This document shows positions 20,290 to 31,914 of a stretch of DNA of 64,000 bases, piece by piece. This DNA is from Odontocerum albicorne. Taxonomy: Eukaryota; Arthropoda; Insecta; Trichoptera; Odontoceridae. The notes below the pieces were generated by a model, which worked only from the letters and a program-made list of their open reading frames with translations, had not been told where the DNA came from and ran no database searches. The position numbers and the translations under genes were made by a program. Within the stretch, counting starts at the first letter, position 1, and every line of letters starts with the position of its first letter. Location: assembly GCA_949825065.1 (NCBI GenBank), contig OX463846.1, forward strand, positions 18,482,421-18,546,420, written 5' to 3'.

Positions 20290-21050
20290 CGAAATCTAAA
20301 GTGGAAAGAAAAGGTAAAAGGAAAATTAAATGCGATCTATGGGGGAATAATGCAAGATTAGAGTAAGTTAATGGATAATGCTGTTTAGATAAATTATATT
20401 TTAGTAGATGATGAAAGAGGTGCGAGAGAAATCAAACGGTGGGTAGCGATATGGAATTAAGCCAATGGGACACAACACACATACGCGAACTGGACAATAT
20501 CAAAATCTGCTAAGATGATAGTCAACAACAGTATTCTAGTACAAACTTTGATTTACGTGAAACGTGGATATGTAAAATGACTGAAAGTAGCTGGATACAT
20601 TATGTTGAAACGTATACACTAAGAAGAGACAATGTATGACAGAATACTAAATTAAGTGACCAAAGATGAATGTAAACTTAAAATTGATGTGTTGATGTGA
20701 AGATGGATGATGATGATGATAAAATTGGTGTGAAGATAAAAGAGAGCACTCTGAGATGGTTTGGACATTTAGGATGAATCAATTATGAAAGACTTACAAA
20801 ACAAATATATAATGAGGGAGCATGGTCGAGGAAGACAGCAATATAAGTTTGGATCAAGTAAATATTATTTCTAAAGAAGGAAATGTAAAAAGTCAGAGAA
20901 TTTGTAGGAGATGTATAAGAAAGTGTGTAGACATATATGAGATGAAAAATATATGTAGAGATAGGAAAGCCTGGCATCCTCACCTCCCTGTCTACCTAGA
21001 TAGAGAAACTATGTGGTGTTATGGATGTATGTCAACGCCCTTATTAGCCT
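20290..21050 (+). pseudogene. RTE-type LINE, C-terminal half, decayed
   Basis: Late parts of the RTE protein can be read on the plus strand: IKESTLRWFGHLG (20740-20775), NYERLTKQIYNEG (20782-20820), ISKEGNVKSQRICRRCIRKC (20868-20930), ICRDRKAWHPHLPVYLDRET (20948-21010). The same blocks occur at 28655-29175 and 6290-6575. The upstream part (20290-20650) has only weak traces, such as ETWICKMTESSW. Many stops. The open frame 20822-21055 is the better-kept part, not a separate gene. Confidence 0.7.
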
Positions 21051-21437
21051 ACTAACGGATTACGATGAAATAACCCAGCATGCCTACAAATCCCCAAAAA
21101 CGATATTGCTTTAGGATGCATCCCCTTCCCCCAACCAACAAATTAAAATGAGTTAAAGTCACGTATATTAACAATATGTCAATCATTACATCTATAAAAC
21201 CATAATTTCCTTCACGTGTAAGCCTCAGGAGTATAACAACACGATGTAATTCTGAACAGAGCAGTATTACCAATAATTAATGGTACATTATTCGATATGA
21301 AATCATTTATAGAAAGTTGTAGAATAACAGTTTCCATGTAAATTAGTAATTTTAATTAATTTATTTTATTTTATATTTAAACTTAATTTCATTTGTTGAT
21401 TTCAGGTAAATGAGCATTGCTTTAATAATTACCTGCA

Positions 21438-21483
21438 GTAGGCGAATAAGTCCGCGACATAAATTGCGGTCTTATTCGCCTAC
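21438..21483. other. Stem-loop, about 19-bp stem
   Basis: GTAGGCGAATAAG (21438) pairs perfectly with CTTATTCGCCTAC (21471-21483). The inner parts TCCGCG and TGCGGT pair partly. The loop is about 8 nt. It is GC-richer than its surroundings. Confidence 0.75.
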
Positions 21484-22429
21484 CGCAACATCTCAACGAT
21501 TTCGAAAATACTAGCTCGTTGCGGAGATATAGTGTATTCTGCTCATTTATGCAAATGCTTGATTGAGTTTTTTTTTTCACGAAAACAAATATAAAGATTC
21601 AAACTGCATTTATCTAGACCCCCATTAAATTAATTTGATATGGAAGATGTCGTAGCATAGGGAAGATAGTCGCAGAAATGAAATTGCATTTGAAACTTCA
21701 CTCAATCGCTTTTATTTATAAGATTATTTTACTTTGCTTCATATGTGCATTGCTGGTTGATTGGGAGAAATTAACGTACAATAAAATTACCAATTAAACA
21801 TTTACCCAAAGAAATGAAAATAAAATACATTTTATTTTAATATTAAATAAATTACTGTACAGATCTCATGTGTTAATTTCAATTGGGAAAAATCGTTACA
21901 TTTCTATTTTTTTCTAAAGAGGAAGAGACAACAATCTGTCAAACGAAATTGTCGATTAATTTGAAGAGTTGGTGAACATTGTCTTAAAATTTTTATATCA
22001 TACATGGAAATGTCGAATTGATGTAATTTAATTACATTTTTTTAAAATGGGATTTTTAAAAGCGCAAAGAACCAATGTTATAAGAAAACGTTAATAAAAA
22101 AATAACTGTTACCATAAAATGCGAAACTCACTAAACCATTAATAACGCAGTTACTATCAGCATGTTCTTCGATACGAAAAACTTAAATTCTATTCTTGTA
22201 GAACGTTGAGGCTAAATAATTAAGAGGCTAATCAAATAAATCATTCAACCGACACATTAAATTCAATAATTAAGCTGGACCAAACGAGACACATTAAAAC
22301 AATGAAATATTGTTTTCAAAAAGTCCGTGAAAGCACAATTATTTCAGGTCAAGATGTTTTAATTTACAGGATGAAAACATATGGACATGTGATATGGTTT
22401 TCGATATATAGAACAAATTAATGTAAAAA
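21484..22429. other. Unassigned AT-rich DNA
   Basis: Nothing recognised beyond generic AT-rich sequence. Confidence 0.45.
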
Positions 22430-22690
22430 AGACAGATAAAATAAATACTGAATAGAAAAAAGAATCGAAGACGTTGTAAAAGAATATTATGAGGAGTATA
22501 GATGGGTCAAATCAAAGATATTAAAGTAAGAAGTTTTATGAATCGAAGAAACCGTATAAGAGGGTGTGTAGAAGTAGAGAAGGCAAAATATGTGTTTTGC
22601 GATATTAAAATATGGCGCTCAATACTCTCTGCCTTCTTCCCGACGAGATGAAGACGTGATGTTATTTATGCGTGTATGAAAAGTATTAAA
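22430..22690 (+). pseudogene. RTE-type LINE, C-terminal remnant
   Basis: The plus strand ends with KIWRSILSAF (about 22607-22636), equivalent to DRKVWRSVLSAYP in the 28655-29175 copy. It is preceded by RRNRIRGCVEVEKAK (about 22540-22585). Strongly decayed. Only the collinear terminal block supports the call. Confidence 0.5.
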
Positions 22691-22884
22691 ATATTAATTT
22701 AATGTTTTTTTTCCCTGAGATACGTGTATAATCTCTCAAACTTGATTTGACCGCTCTTACATAAGTGTGGGGACGACAAACTGGTCGCTATGAATAATCG
22801 AAGCATTATAATATAATTTTGGTCGATTTAAATATGCTAAATTGTTAGATGTTTCAATCAAATTGTGCGCATATAGAGTTTTAG

Positions 22885-23022
22885 CTATGATTTGTGAAAC
22901 GTCTCAAGCGGCTAAAGCTCAGACTTTTGCTGAGATTTGTGAAACGTCTCAAGCGGCTATAGCTCAGACTTTTGCTGAGATTTGTGAAACGTCTCAAGCG
23001 GCTTTAGCTCAGACTTTTTCAC
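22885..23022 (+). repeat. 45-bp tandem repeat (15-residue in-frame units)
   Basis: TTTGTGAAACGTCTCAAGCG begins at 22891, 22936 and 22981. Units are nearly identical; the main differences are at AAAGCTC, ATAGCTC and TTAGCTC. The 64-codon plus-strand frame 22842-23036 spans it and reads CETSQAAKAQTFAEI as its unit. Because 45 is a multiple of 3 the frame stays open. That alone does not prove translation, and no upstream coding sequence is seen. Confidence 0.9.
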
Positions 23023-24170
23023 TTGTTTATGTTTGAACTTTAGATATTTAAGTTGACTAATTTCGGACGGTTGGTTTGTAAACAATTAACATATGTAAAC
23101 ATTTAAATGAATATGTAAATATTGTAAAAGCATTTTTTAGAACAAGTACCAATAGTCAGAAGGATAAATCAAGTATGCAAATAAACTATTTAAGTCGTCA
23201 AACAATAATTATTACCCCAATTTTCAAAAAGTCGATCTCCTCCGCCGATCACTAATGTCATCTGACAGTTAACTGTGGTACGGCGGCTCGCAGTACGAGG
23301 CCCACGGGACCCATCTGCGGAGCAGATGAGCAAGTCTATAGGCAAGGTATTACCAACTGGTTTTGTCCTGGGTCTGTGTGTTATTATACGAGTATTTTAC
23401 TATATGGGTAAGAAAACATAATTTTAACGAAAACAGGGTAAGTTGTACATGATATGATATACAGAATGAGTTGAGAGGAATAATGTTTTATTCATTCAAA
23501 TAAACGGTATTCACACATTTAGTTGAAGTATGTAAGAAAGTATCAAAGACAAATAAATTAATTTTAAAGATACCGTAAGCTTTACAAAATTAACGATCCA
23601 ATTGAAACAATACATTTGAGAAAATACTAGAAATAATTTTAGAAACCATTTCACATGGATATAAGAAGACTTTTGATAAGTTTATCTGGTGTCCATACTG
23701 GTTCCCCATCTCATAAATATTAATGATTGACGGTACAAATAAAGAGGCTCCATGAATTTTATGTTAAAATATAACCAGTGTAAAAGTCTTGACTAAGTTT
23801 AAAAACGAAATACTGTTACATGAAACTATAATTCTACCTACCGAATTAAATTAATATGCCAAATTATGTTATGATAAATCAGTGGGGGTGGGAGATATTT
23901 ATTATACATACACTAGAAAGAATTGTAATCGAATTGTTAAAAATTATGTACTAATTGAAGAAAGGATGAGAAGTTCAGGCTCAGTAATGAGTAGGTGTCG
24001 TGGTAAAAAATGTATTTGCTTATATTGTTTTCTTGTATTACCCCGCATTTTTGTTACCACAATCTTGAAAATCTTTAAACTGAAATACGCTGACACTCTG
24101 TTTAAAAACTCTATAAAACTTTCTACTTATTCTTAAGATAACGCACGAAAGTTTCCTGGCTGCCAGTCTT
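23023..24170. other. Unassigned AT-rich DNA
   Basis: A short GC-richer block at 23280-23345 holds a small hairpin (CATCTGC, GGA, GCAGATG). The 84-codon frame at 23882-24136 has no motif. Confidence 0.4.
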
Positions 24171-24174
24171 AACG

Positions 24175-24590
24175 TGAACTCAGGTAAAATCAACGTACAG
24201 TGCAATGAATGCTGTCAAGCTGCTAAAACGTGAAGGCAAAGCCATAAAAAGAACAGGGAACTTCAAATACCTGAGTATACCTAATGGAGGACGGGCGTTA
24301 CAACAAGAAACTAACTATTTAGATAAATACACCCTTGCCACATTGTGAATCCTTCAAGAACTCTTAAATTTACTCATGACTAAACATCGACTAGTAAACG
24401 CGTGCATTATCCCAATGTAAATGTTGACGCTTACCGAAGGCGTCGAGACATAAAAACTATTATGTTCGAAAAATATGCTTGCGTCGAATCCTGTTTGTGC
24501 TTTGGAACGACTTCGTAATAAATGAGGTGATAAGAAAGAGAACGCAATAATGTGGCCAAGGGCAGATGCCTCTGCTGACTTGGACGGAAT
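24175..24590 (+). pseudogene. LINE reverse-transcriptase C-terminal trace
   Basis: The plus strand reads KRTGNFKYLSIPNGG (about 24248-24292), like the V-x-x-F-K-Y-L-G block after the palm of RTE/Jockey reverse transcriptases. After a frame change it reads KHRLVNACIIPM and LTEGVET (about 24380-24450), the counterpart of the LLYGSETW block. Too decayed to place in a clade. Confidence 0.5.
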
Positions 24591-25799
24591 TATTTTACTA
24601 TAATTGTCTGTTATTCAAAACTTTAGACTTTTGCCTCCATGTAAGAACGCTGATGAATATCCATAAACAGTTTTTGGTGGAACTCTTAGAGGCCGACATC
24701 ATTTGAAAAGAAGCAAAGATACTCACAGCTACCCAAGCTAGCGGAATAACTTCGTGTACCCCACAACAAGAATATGAGCGGTAATATAATAATATCTTAA
24801 ACATGTCACATCAAATATCATACCACCAACAATTTTTTTTTAGAAAAAACGTCAAATCAATAAAAGGCAAGCAAATAATATACTTTCATTCTCTGCTTTG
24901 AAACAGCTTATTTTCCCATCATAATTTTATAGAAAATTTGACAAAATAAATATTTAAATTATGAAAGAGGATGAAATTTTGTTATATTTATATTTTTTTA
25001 TCTCTCACTTTTACTTTTTTTTTTTAATACAATTAGAAAATACGAATTACGTATTGATAACTTCTGCCATAGGACGCGAAATGGAACAGTTAAGGTAGAC
25101 ATTAAGTAAGAATTACTTGCGGGATATTTGACTTCGAGGAAACACTGAAGGCTGAATGAACTTTCTACTAGCTCTCTTTTATTTCACTTGTGGGAAAAAA
25201 GAATTGAATTAAAAATTGTGCAATTGGAATACGATCTTGTAACCATTTTCTAGCCAAAGTTTTCCGAAATATGCGATTGCAACTTGCATCACGATTGATA
25301 TAGGCTAAACATTCAAGCCTTTGTCAATCGTAGACTCAATTTCCAGCGAGTTCAAGTTTAGTTTTACTCACACTTTTAGGTCATCAAAAATTAGTATTGT
25401 AAATTACTGTTGGTAATAAAATTAATCATTGTTGTTGAGCCGCTAATTTACACATTTTTAAACGTTTTTTTAGGTATACCCAGTGTTACGCAATGGTGCA
25501 ATATATAATATTATAAATTCGTTGTAAGTTTTGGTTTAGCGTATTACGATTAGAAAACAAATTTTATATCTAATCTCATCAATGTATTGTTTTTCAGCTT
25601 CATACGAAGCCTTTGGTAAATTATCATTTATTGAAAATTGTTTTTCTCATTTTTTAAAGAAATAACATATATAACAAATTAAATCATTACCATCGACATA
25701 ATTGTTTCATGTCTTAAGTGAGGTTAGTGGATGAAATCGAAGAAAAAACTATTCATGTCCAATAAGTCCTATTTTTCTACCAATGCCAGAAATCTGTGA
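24591..25799. other. Unassigned AT-rich DNA
   Basis: No motif or repeat recognised. Confidence 0.45.
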
Positions 25800-25885
25800 C
25801 GCCAACAGTGGGTTCGAATCTCGAGTAAAAGCGTCCTTCAAGTATACTCTCTAAACGGCGCTATATAAATTGTCGACAATATTGA
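25800..25885 (+). mobile_element. SINE family D fragment
   Basis: GGGTTCGAATCTCGAGTAAA (B box), AGCGTCCTTCAAGTATACTC, then TCTAAACGGCGCTATATAAA. The same blocks occur at 34533, 46703 and 7893. Confidence 0.6.
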
Positions 25886-26159
25886 AAATTAAACCACCAA
25901 CCACATAATTAGGAAGGTGCCATACTTGGGGCATTTTCTGCGTGGTTCCAAATACTAAGTTCTTAAAGGAAAAATTGACGATCGTCGTGATTTTGAAGAA
26001 AACAGATGCCATTACTCCGAAACATCTGCATAATTAAGCGTTATGGATTCAAATAATTATACATGAAGTCAAAAATGATAATTACACTTTATCATTAAAA
26101 ACTAGTTCATTTTATAGTTATTCACTGTCTTGAAAACATATAAAAATAAATGATAATAC

Positions 26160-26342
26160 ACAGTGCAACCTGGCAGCTATTGCTATGAGATGATCTCTGC
26201 TAACCAACCAGAAAAATATCAAAAAACCCTGAAAAAAATACTTGATCCCTTTTAAAAAAACTTGAGTATTTACGGGGTTTTAACCTACAACCCCCGGTAT
26301 GGAAAACAGGCGTCGTACCAATTAAGCCACGGAAGTTGTCTA
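26160..26342 (-). mobile_element. tRNA-derived SINE, family A (copy 3)
   Basis: Minus strand: CTTCCGTGGCTTAATTGGTA (A box), GGTTAAAACCCC (B box), a T run, then TTTTTCTGGTTGGTTAGCAG and a tail ending GGTTGCACTG. Head, body and tail are in the order of copy 1. Confidence 0.72.
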
Positions 26343-26824
26343 AACAACTTATTCCAAACAGACTCTGACTCAATCCAGTAAATGAGCTGCGATGACCAAT
26401 GAAAACGGCAGAAAACGAGCTACATTTGCCAAATTTACTGATACAGTCGATCACTCACCATTTAAGAACCCGTGGAAATGAAATATAACTACTGCAGATT
26501 TACAAATACGAGTATATTAGAATATTTTACATGTGATTTCACAAACTAGATTTCCACAAAGTGTTTCATCGGGACATGGTGGTATGTGAGGAAGATTGGC
26601 TTGGGGACCTAAAATTCAAGCGAGAAATCGTCATCAAAAAATTCTTTACGTTTATAAAAAAGATGCCGTAAGCTCCAAGAAGCTTCTCATTTAAAATAGC
26701 TTGTATTACGCCATTTGGTTCTATCTGACGCTGTGAATGCCCTCAGTTACACTGAGCATTAAATTTTTAAGCAGTTCGTTCTTATGCAATTCGATCTTAT
26801 GAAGTTCGTTCTTATATCTCTTGC
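26343..26824. other. Unassigned DNA
   Basis: A minor 18-bp motif (TTCGTTCTTATG, TTCGATCTTATG, TTCGTTCTTAT) repeats three times at 26775-26820. No gene recognised. Confidence 0.45.
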
Positions 26825-27450
26825 ATAGCCCACCGTGTTTTTTTTTGTGCCTGTCATCGGATCACCAAAGAGGATATTTCTTGGGAGTCTATATTCAAGC
26901 ATGTAAGTTGGTTGAGAACATGACATCAGAATCTCGATGCCACAGTAGTTATCCTCTTAAAACTTTCATCATTTAATACCATCGAATCTTCATTATTTGC
27001 GGTGCCTCTGCTTTAATTTTTGAGAACCCTAATGTGTCGTCTGTAAGGAACTCATGGTTTGCATTCATATATCAGAGAAGGAATGATAACAGCTTTACTG
27101 ACTACTGTTTTGGTTTCCAGTGTAAGATTGTGATTATCTAACACTCACCCATGAAGAGCCCATAACGTCTGGGAAGCTGCGCTTAATCAATTTTGAATCT
27201 CGTCATCTATGTTGGCTTTGTCATTCACAATGTTATTGTACTTAAGTAATTAAAATCCTGCACTGATTATATGATATAGATGTTAAGAAAAACATTTTTG
27301 TTGGACATATAATTTTGGTCTTGAAAACATTTAATTTGAGACCAAATGTTTCATAGGTCCACATAGAAGTGTTCATTATTTTTTTGCAGATCCTCAGCAG
27401 GATGAGAAAGCAACACAGTCATTGGCATACTGTCAGTCTGTGACATATCA
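26825..27450 (-). pseudogene. Non-LTR reverse transcriptase fragment (minus strand)
   Basis: Read from about 27450 down: DSMPMTVLLSHPAEDLQK, in the position of the A-D-D-M-x-L-x-S region with the Asp pair lost; FGLKLNVFKTKIIC reads out of the original order of frames; MTKPT and DEIQN-like remnants; then SLVIR and, at 26860-26910, MLEYRLPRNILFGDPMTGTK, which matches the R-L-P-K-x-L-x-Y-G-E-L-x-x-G-K-R block after the reverse transcriptase in a group of animal LINEs. Stops are frequent. The position of the blocks over 600 bp in the right order is the main support. Confidence 0.65.
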
Positions 27451-27667
27451 CATTATATATCGTCGCCATTGCTGTGCCTCTTAATCGAGGATCTCCTCGT
27501 CATTCCAACGACAATTCAGTTGACAAGCGAAACTGTGTCGATATTATATTTATTTCTTTCTTTTTCCTTTTTAAGTGAACGAGCCGTGCAGACCAGATGT
27601 CACACCTCGATCCGATGGCACACCAAAATAAGATGATCAGAGCACACCGGCATGTTTTTTCCCCTTT

Positions 27668-27728
27668 TTTTGGATAGATATAGCCGAAGTCATACGTATT
27701 CTTATACCCCCGAATACTATGTATCACA
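27668..27728 (-). mobile_element. SINE family C tail
   Basis: ATAGCCGAAGTCATACGTAT then TCTTATACCCCCGAATACTA matches the tail of family C at 6850-6895 (ATGACCCAAGTCATAGGTAT, CCTTATACTCTCGAACACTA). Confidence 0.55.
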
Positions 27729-28654
27729 TTTTACAAACATAACTATAATATATATTTTTTTTTAATTTTTCTGCAAGACGCAGATCAAAGTTTAATATAA
27801 AAAAATTTAAGTTATATAATTTATGTTCACGTAAGATTGGTAAGACAAGTGATCTTTATGAAAACTTTTTTCTGTAATTAAAATAATTTGAGTTAAATTT
27901 TGAAACCAAATATTTCAACATTCGGCCACTGATCATGGCTTGTAACATTTAAAAGAGTGTAATCCACTATTTTGAAATAATGATAAAATAAATTTAACAC
28001 GGTAATTATAACAAAAACTGTAATTTGAATAAAATCCCAGCTCCGTCGACCTCATCAAATAATATTTCAGCAGATTTTTGACCGTAAAAAAGTGAAAATT
28101 TGCCAATAACCACTTCAAACAAGTGAGTTCAAATAATAACCCAACCAAAATATTCAGCCTCAGCGGTCACTGGGTATTGTTGGGAAATTTTGGCACCCGT
28201 TTTCAGTAACATCCTTTTCAGAGGTCCTGCTCGAGGCGAGCTCCGCCATTGATATCTTTATTCATCCCATTTTCGCAATTATGTAAGCGATTACGCAAAA
28301 TAATATTCATAGCCGCGGTGAATAAGGTTAGTATTAATGGCTCAGAGCTGGATATATGGTGAGTTATACGCCATAGATAATTTCATAGTGTTGTTACGGT
28401 CCATATGAGACACATTAAGATTAATATCAGAGCCGTTTGAACTGGTGAGGAGCTGAAAGTCGGTTCGCTTAATTGGTCTTAATCCATCGCTTTAACAAGC
28501 GCGGTTCTAGGCTTAAGCATAGATATAATGAACCAAAATTCTAGGCCTTAGGAGGAAACAAGTTTTTTAGATTAACGCATACAAAGTTGTTCTAAGGCTT
28601 AAGTTTGCATCATTAACCCAGTCAGACAGATTATACTAAACAAATGAAAATTTC
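27729..28654. other. Unassigned AT-rich DNA
   Basis: A short GC-richer block at 28180-28250 contains GCTCGAGGCGAGC, but no element can be named. No coding signal. Confidence 0.45.
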
Positions 28655-29175
28655 TGCGCGATTAACTCCAGTTATAATTTTTAAATTGAAAGAGAAGAAT
28701 GTTAGTAACAAAATCTGGGAAGATAATGGTCCGCAATAGAATTCTAGTTGATGTATGAGAGTGAAACGTGAACGTGGAAAAAGACTGACAGGAACAGAAT
28801 AAACGGTGTAGAAATGCGTGCACTGAAAATAATACGTTGGATTACAATGTATGATAGAATACAGGATAAAGTGATAAGATGGAATATGAACTGATATTTT
28901 AAGTAAGATCAAGAAAAGCTCTCTTAGATGATTCGGGCGTGTGAGACGAATGAATGAAGAAAGACTAACAAACAGTATAGTTCACATGTGAGTGGAAGGC
29001 GTGATAGGTGAACACTAAGGAAATATATTTTGAAAGAAGGGAATGTAAAAAGTCTTAGAAATCGTAGTAGTATTATAAAGCGGCTGCATATAAAAGTTGT
29101 GAATGCTGTGTATCTAGATAGGAAAGTCTGGCGCTCTGTCCTCTCTGCTTACCCCAAAATAAAATGGTGTGACGG
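28655..29175 (+). pseudogene. RTE-type LINE, C-terminal third
   Basis: Plus strand, across frames: LMYESETWTWKKTDRNRI (about 28745-28800), NGVEMRALKIIRWITMYDRI (28802-28860), then, after decay, ERLTNSIVH-like sequence, ILKEGNVKSLRNRSSIIKRL (about 29025-29085) and LDRKVWRSVLSAYP (about 29115-29160). These are the conserved blocks after the thumb of RTE-type proteins. It is the best-kept C-terminus of this subfamily in the window. Frame changes between blocks show it is dead. Confidence 0.75.
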
Positions 29176-29689
29176 TATGTATATTAGAACGATATTCTGA
29201 AATGTATTTTTGATAAATGTATTGGAGAAATTGGGTTGTTAATTACTTTAAAATGATGCATTATGCAAAGGATTGACTCATATCGTACATATCTGTAATT
29301 AGGTTTTATAATTTATCAAAAAGAAGCTAGATTTTTTGGCTCAAGACATTACAACCAACGATCGGTTAAGAGTATTAATCTATTTTTTTATTTTCATATA
29401 TTCTTAGTAAATTATATGTGTAATGACAGGCAACAGACTCAGATCCATATAATTTGAAAGTGTTTACTTGAATACGTTGTTTTTGACCGTTTTATTATTT
29501 TACGTACTATTATTTTTTTAATAGGCAATCCATCCAAACTAGGGTGATTTGTGTCACCAAATTAAAGACACTTTGCAATTATATGAGTCGATATAATAAA
29601 ACCAATTTAAAAAATTACAATTCTAGATAATTTAATGTTTCAACTGATTAAGCTTAAAAAAATAACAATCATCCACAAGTGGAAAAGTA
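29176..29689. other. Unassigned AT-rich DNA
   Basis: Nothing recognised. Confidence 0.45.
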
Positions 29690-29905
29690 CCTCAAAGAGA
29701 TAAAAAATGCAACATTCATTGGACGCGGTAAATATGTGGCTTTAAGTAAATCAAATCTGTCTCACGAAAGACAACCGAAAAAAACATGGTCTATAGTTTC
29801 ATCATCCAGACCACACTCGCAGCCGAGATTATTCACATAATACAATCGCAATAACCCATCAATAATTACGGAAGAAAATCAAAACCTTTAATTTATTTTG
29901 AAAAT
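29690..29905 (-). pseudogene. Jockey/R1-like LINE C-terminal zinc knuckle
   Basis: On the minus strand: LLRLYYVNNLGCECGLDDET, then IDHVFFGCLS, a stop, and DRFDLL. C-x-C-G, E-T, H and a final C in this spacing are the C-terminal zinc-knuckle block found after the reverse transcriptase (often after RNase H) in Jockey- and R1-like LINEs of arthropods. It may bind nucleic acid in the intact protein. Only about 60 codons are visible and no polymerase domain is adjacent. Confidence 0.65.
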
Positions 29906-30464
29906 ATGTCCTGATACATGTTTGGTATATAGAACTCCTTCCATAACTAATTAATAATACAATTAAATACCGTACCAATAATAATATTCAGTGAATCAAA
30001 AATACATAAATTATAAAAAAAAATTCAACATTCTAAACATGTTTCAGAGCTTCTTTATTTTTCTAATACATCTGTTTCTTCTTGATTATTTTAAGATTGT
30101 TTTGATTTCTAAGGTCCTTCAGTTTAATACAGTATAATATGTAGAAGACAAAAAATACGAACCTCAATTTTAAAGGGAATTTTAAAAGAAGATTTATTAT
30201 ACTTTAAGCTATCTTTCATTAATCAATATTTATTATTTTCATGAACATTTTTGCAGCAATTGTAAGATATTTTTTTTGCATGCTTTTGTACATGTATTTC
30301 GATCTATGAATTGTGTTGCCTGAACACTTGCTGAAATAAATTATTATTTATTTGTGACTCTTTACAAACTACAACCTATAACACTGTGATATTTTATCAG
30401 ATCTAGTTGTTTTACATAATTTTTTTTTCATTTTTTGTTAGTAGTTTTTTTGGTTTTGGAACGT
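29906..30464. other. Unassigned AT-rich DNA
   Basis: Nothing recognised. Confidence 0.45.
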
Positions 30465-30660
30465 TGAAATTCTCTTTTACAGCGTTTGTAAACTAAATTT
30501 GGACAAGGTAAAGCCTCTCGTTTGAATTTGACACTATGACAGCTGACAGACTAATCATAACGGCCAACAAGCTAAATGACATACGATAAAAAATGAAACA
30601 TTCACCTAATAGCATACTTGTAAAATATTTAGAAAACTTCCAAATCTACACCTAGGTTTG
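30465..30660. repeat. Dispersed duplicate, copy without MITE
   Basis: Collinear with 31915-32345: GAAATTCTCTTTTA, CCTCTCGTTT, ACACTATGACAGCTGACAGA, AACGGCC and ACATTCACCTAA here correspond to GATTCTCTTTTA, GTCTCTCGTTT, ACACTATGATAGCTGACATA, CACGGCC and ACATTTACCTAA there. This copy lacks the insertion found at 31977-32217. Confidence 0.75.
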
Positions 30661-31059
30661 AAATTCGTTAAATATGATAGATAATTTAATATCTAATAAA
30701 TCGATTTATTTATTTTTAACGTAGAATACCCAAGGACATATGATATAAGGGGCATTTAACAAATCAGTTTAAAGAATATGTTTTTTTTTTCATTTGAATC
30801 AGCCCAGAGAAAAATGGAATAATTATACCATTTTACTGTCATTGCTATTAATCAGCACTTATCATATAAGGAATTTGCAGAAATATGCTGCAGTACAGAA
30901 TCGGAGTTTGAAATGCAACAGGAGCAAAACAAACTCATATTCATTAACAATTCTAGCACAGTTACAAGAAATCATAAATAATTAGAACATATGCATGAGT
31001 TTTTTTACGTGGGATCCTTGATCACTGGCCGAAGTTCTTGTGATGAGAAAATAATGTGG
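30661..31059. other. Unassigned AT-rich DNA
   Basis: A 63-codon frame at 30794-30985 has no motif. Confidence 0.45.
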
Positions 31060-31575
31060 TAACTAATAAAGCGATGAGTCATCTAGAGGAGACATGGAGG
31101 GGTCAAGAAATTGTGTAAACAAAGACTTGATTGATCCAAACTCTTAATTTCTTTATTTTTAAATATGATAAAGTGCGAAGACCTGGACACTCAAGTCATG
31201 CGACAAAGAATTGTTGACTATTGGAGGTGGTTTTTGTACATTATATGGACACAGAAGAACTATTCTATCGATTATTTAATAACTCGGATTCAATACTCTA
31301 TTTAGTATTGAAAAGAAACAAATCGCGATACTTTGGGCACAAAGAGATGTTAACAGACTTGATTGATTAATTCTAGCGGAAAGTGTGAACGGCAAAATGT
31401 GTACAGGTCAAGCACCCATCCAATGGAGTGCCAGATGAAAAAAACAGCTAGGTACTCATTTCAGGAGAAACATTACACTACATATGGCTATACAGAGAAT
31501 GTAAAAAGAATGGTTGATAACCATAGTTATCACGGTCCTCATAATTTAGAGCACGACTAAAAGGAAGAAGAAAAG
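31060..31575 (+). pseudogene. Possible RTE-type LINE C-terminus
   Basis: The frame 31363-31560 ends YTENVKRMVDNHSYHGPHNL followed by charged residues and then KEEE after the stop. This resembles the R-E-x-x-R-x-M-V-x-N-x-x-x-H-G-x-H terminal block of RTE-like proteins, and upstream TRQRIVDY-like text is weak. I hold this loosely. It could equally be chance similarity in an AT-rich frame. Confidence 0.3.
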
Positions 31576-31914
31576 GTTAATAGTAGAAAAATACGAGTAT
31601 AATTTAAAACTCTGAACCTCAATTTCAATGTGAATTTTTAAATTAACTCGTAAAAAGTCTTTGATTAACTTTTTTATTTTTCTTACATTATTGTATATTT
31701 ATTTTTGAAAAATAAAATATTTGTGGAGATTGTTAGAATGTTGTTTCTGTGATACAGTTTTTGCGCTGACTTCTTACAATATGTAATTCTGTCATTTTAA
31801 TTTCAAACACTTCATCAAAATGCATTTACTTTTATTATTATGTATTTTTATTTTATTTTGTCTGCTCACATATTTTTATTTAGGAGCAATGAGATCATGT
31901 CTTATAATTAAGAA
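31576..31914. other. Unassigned AT-rich DNA
   Basis: Nothing recognised. Confidence 0.45.
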
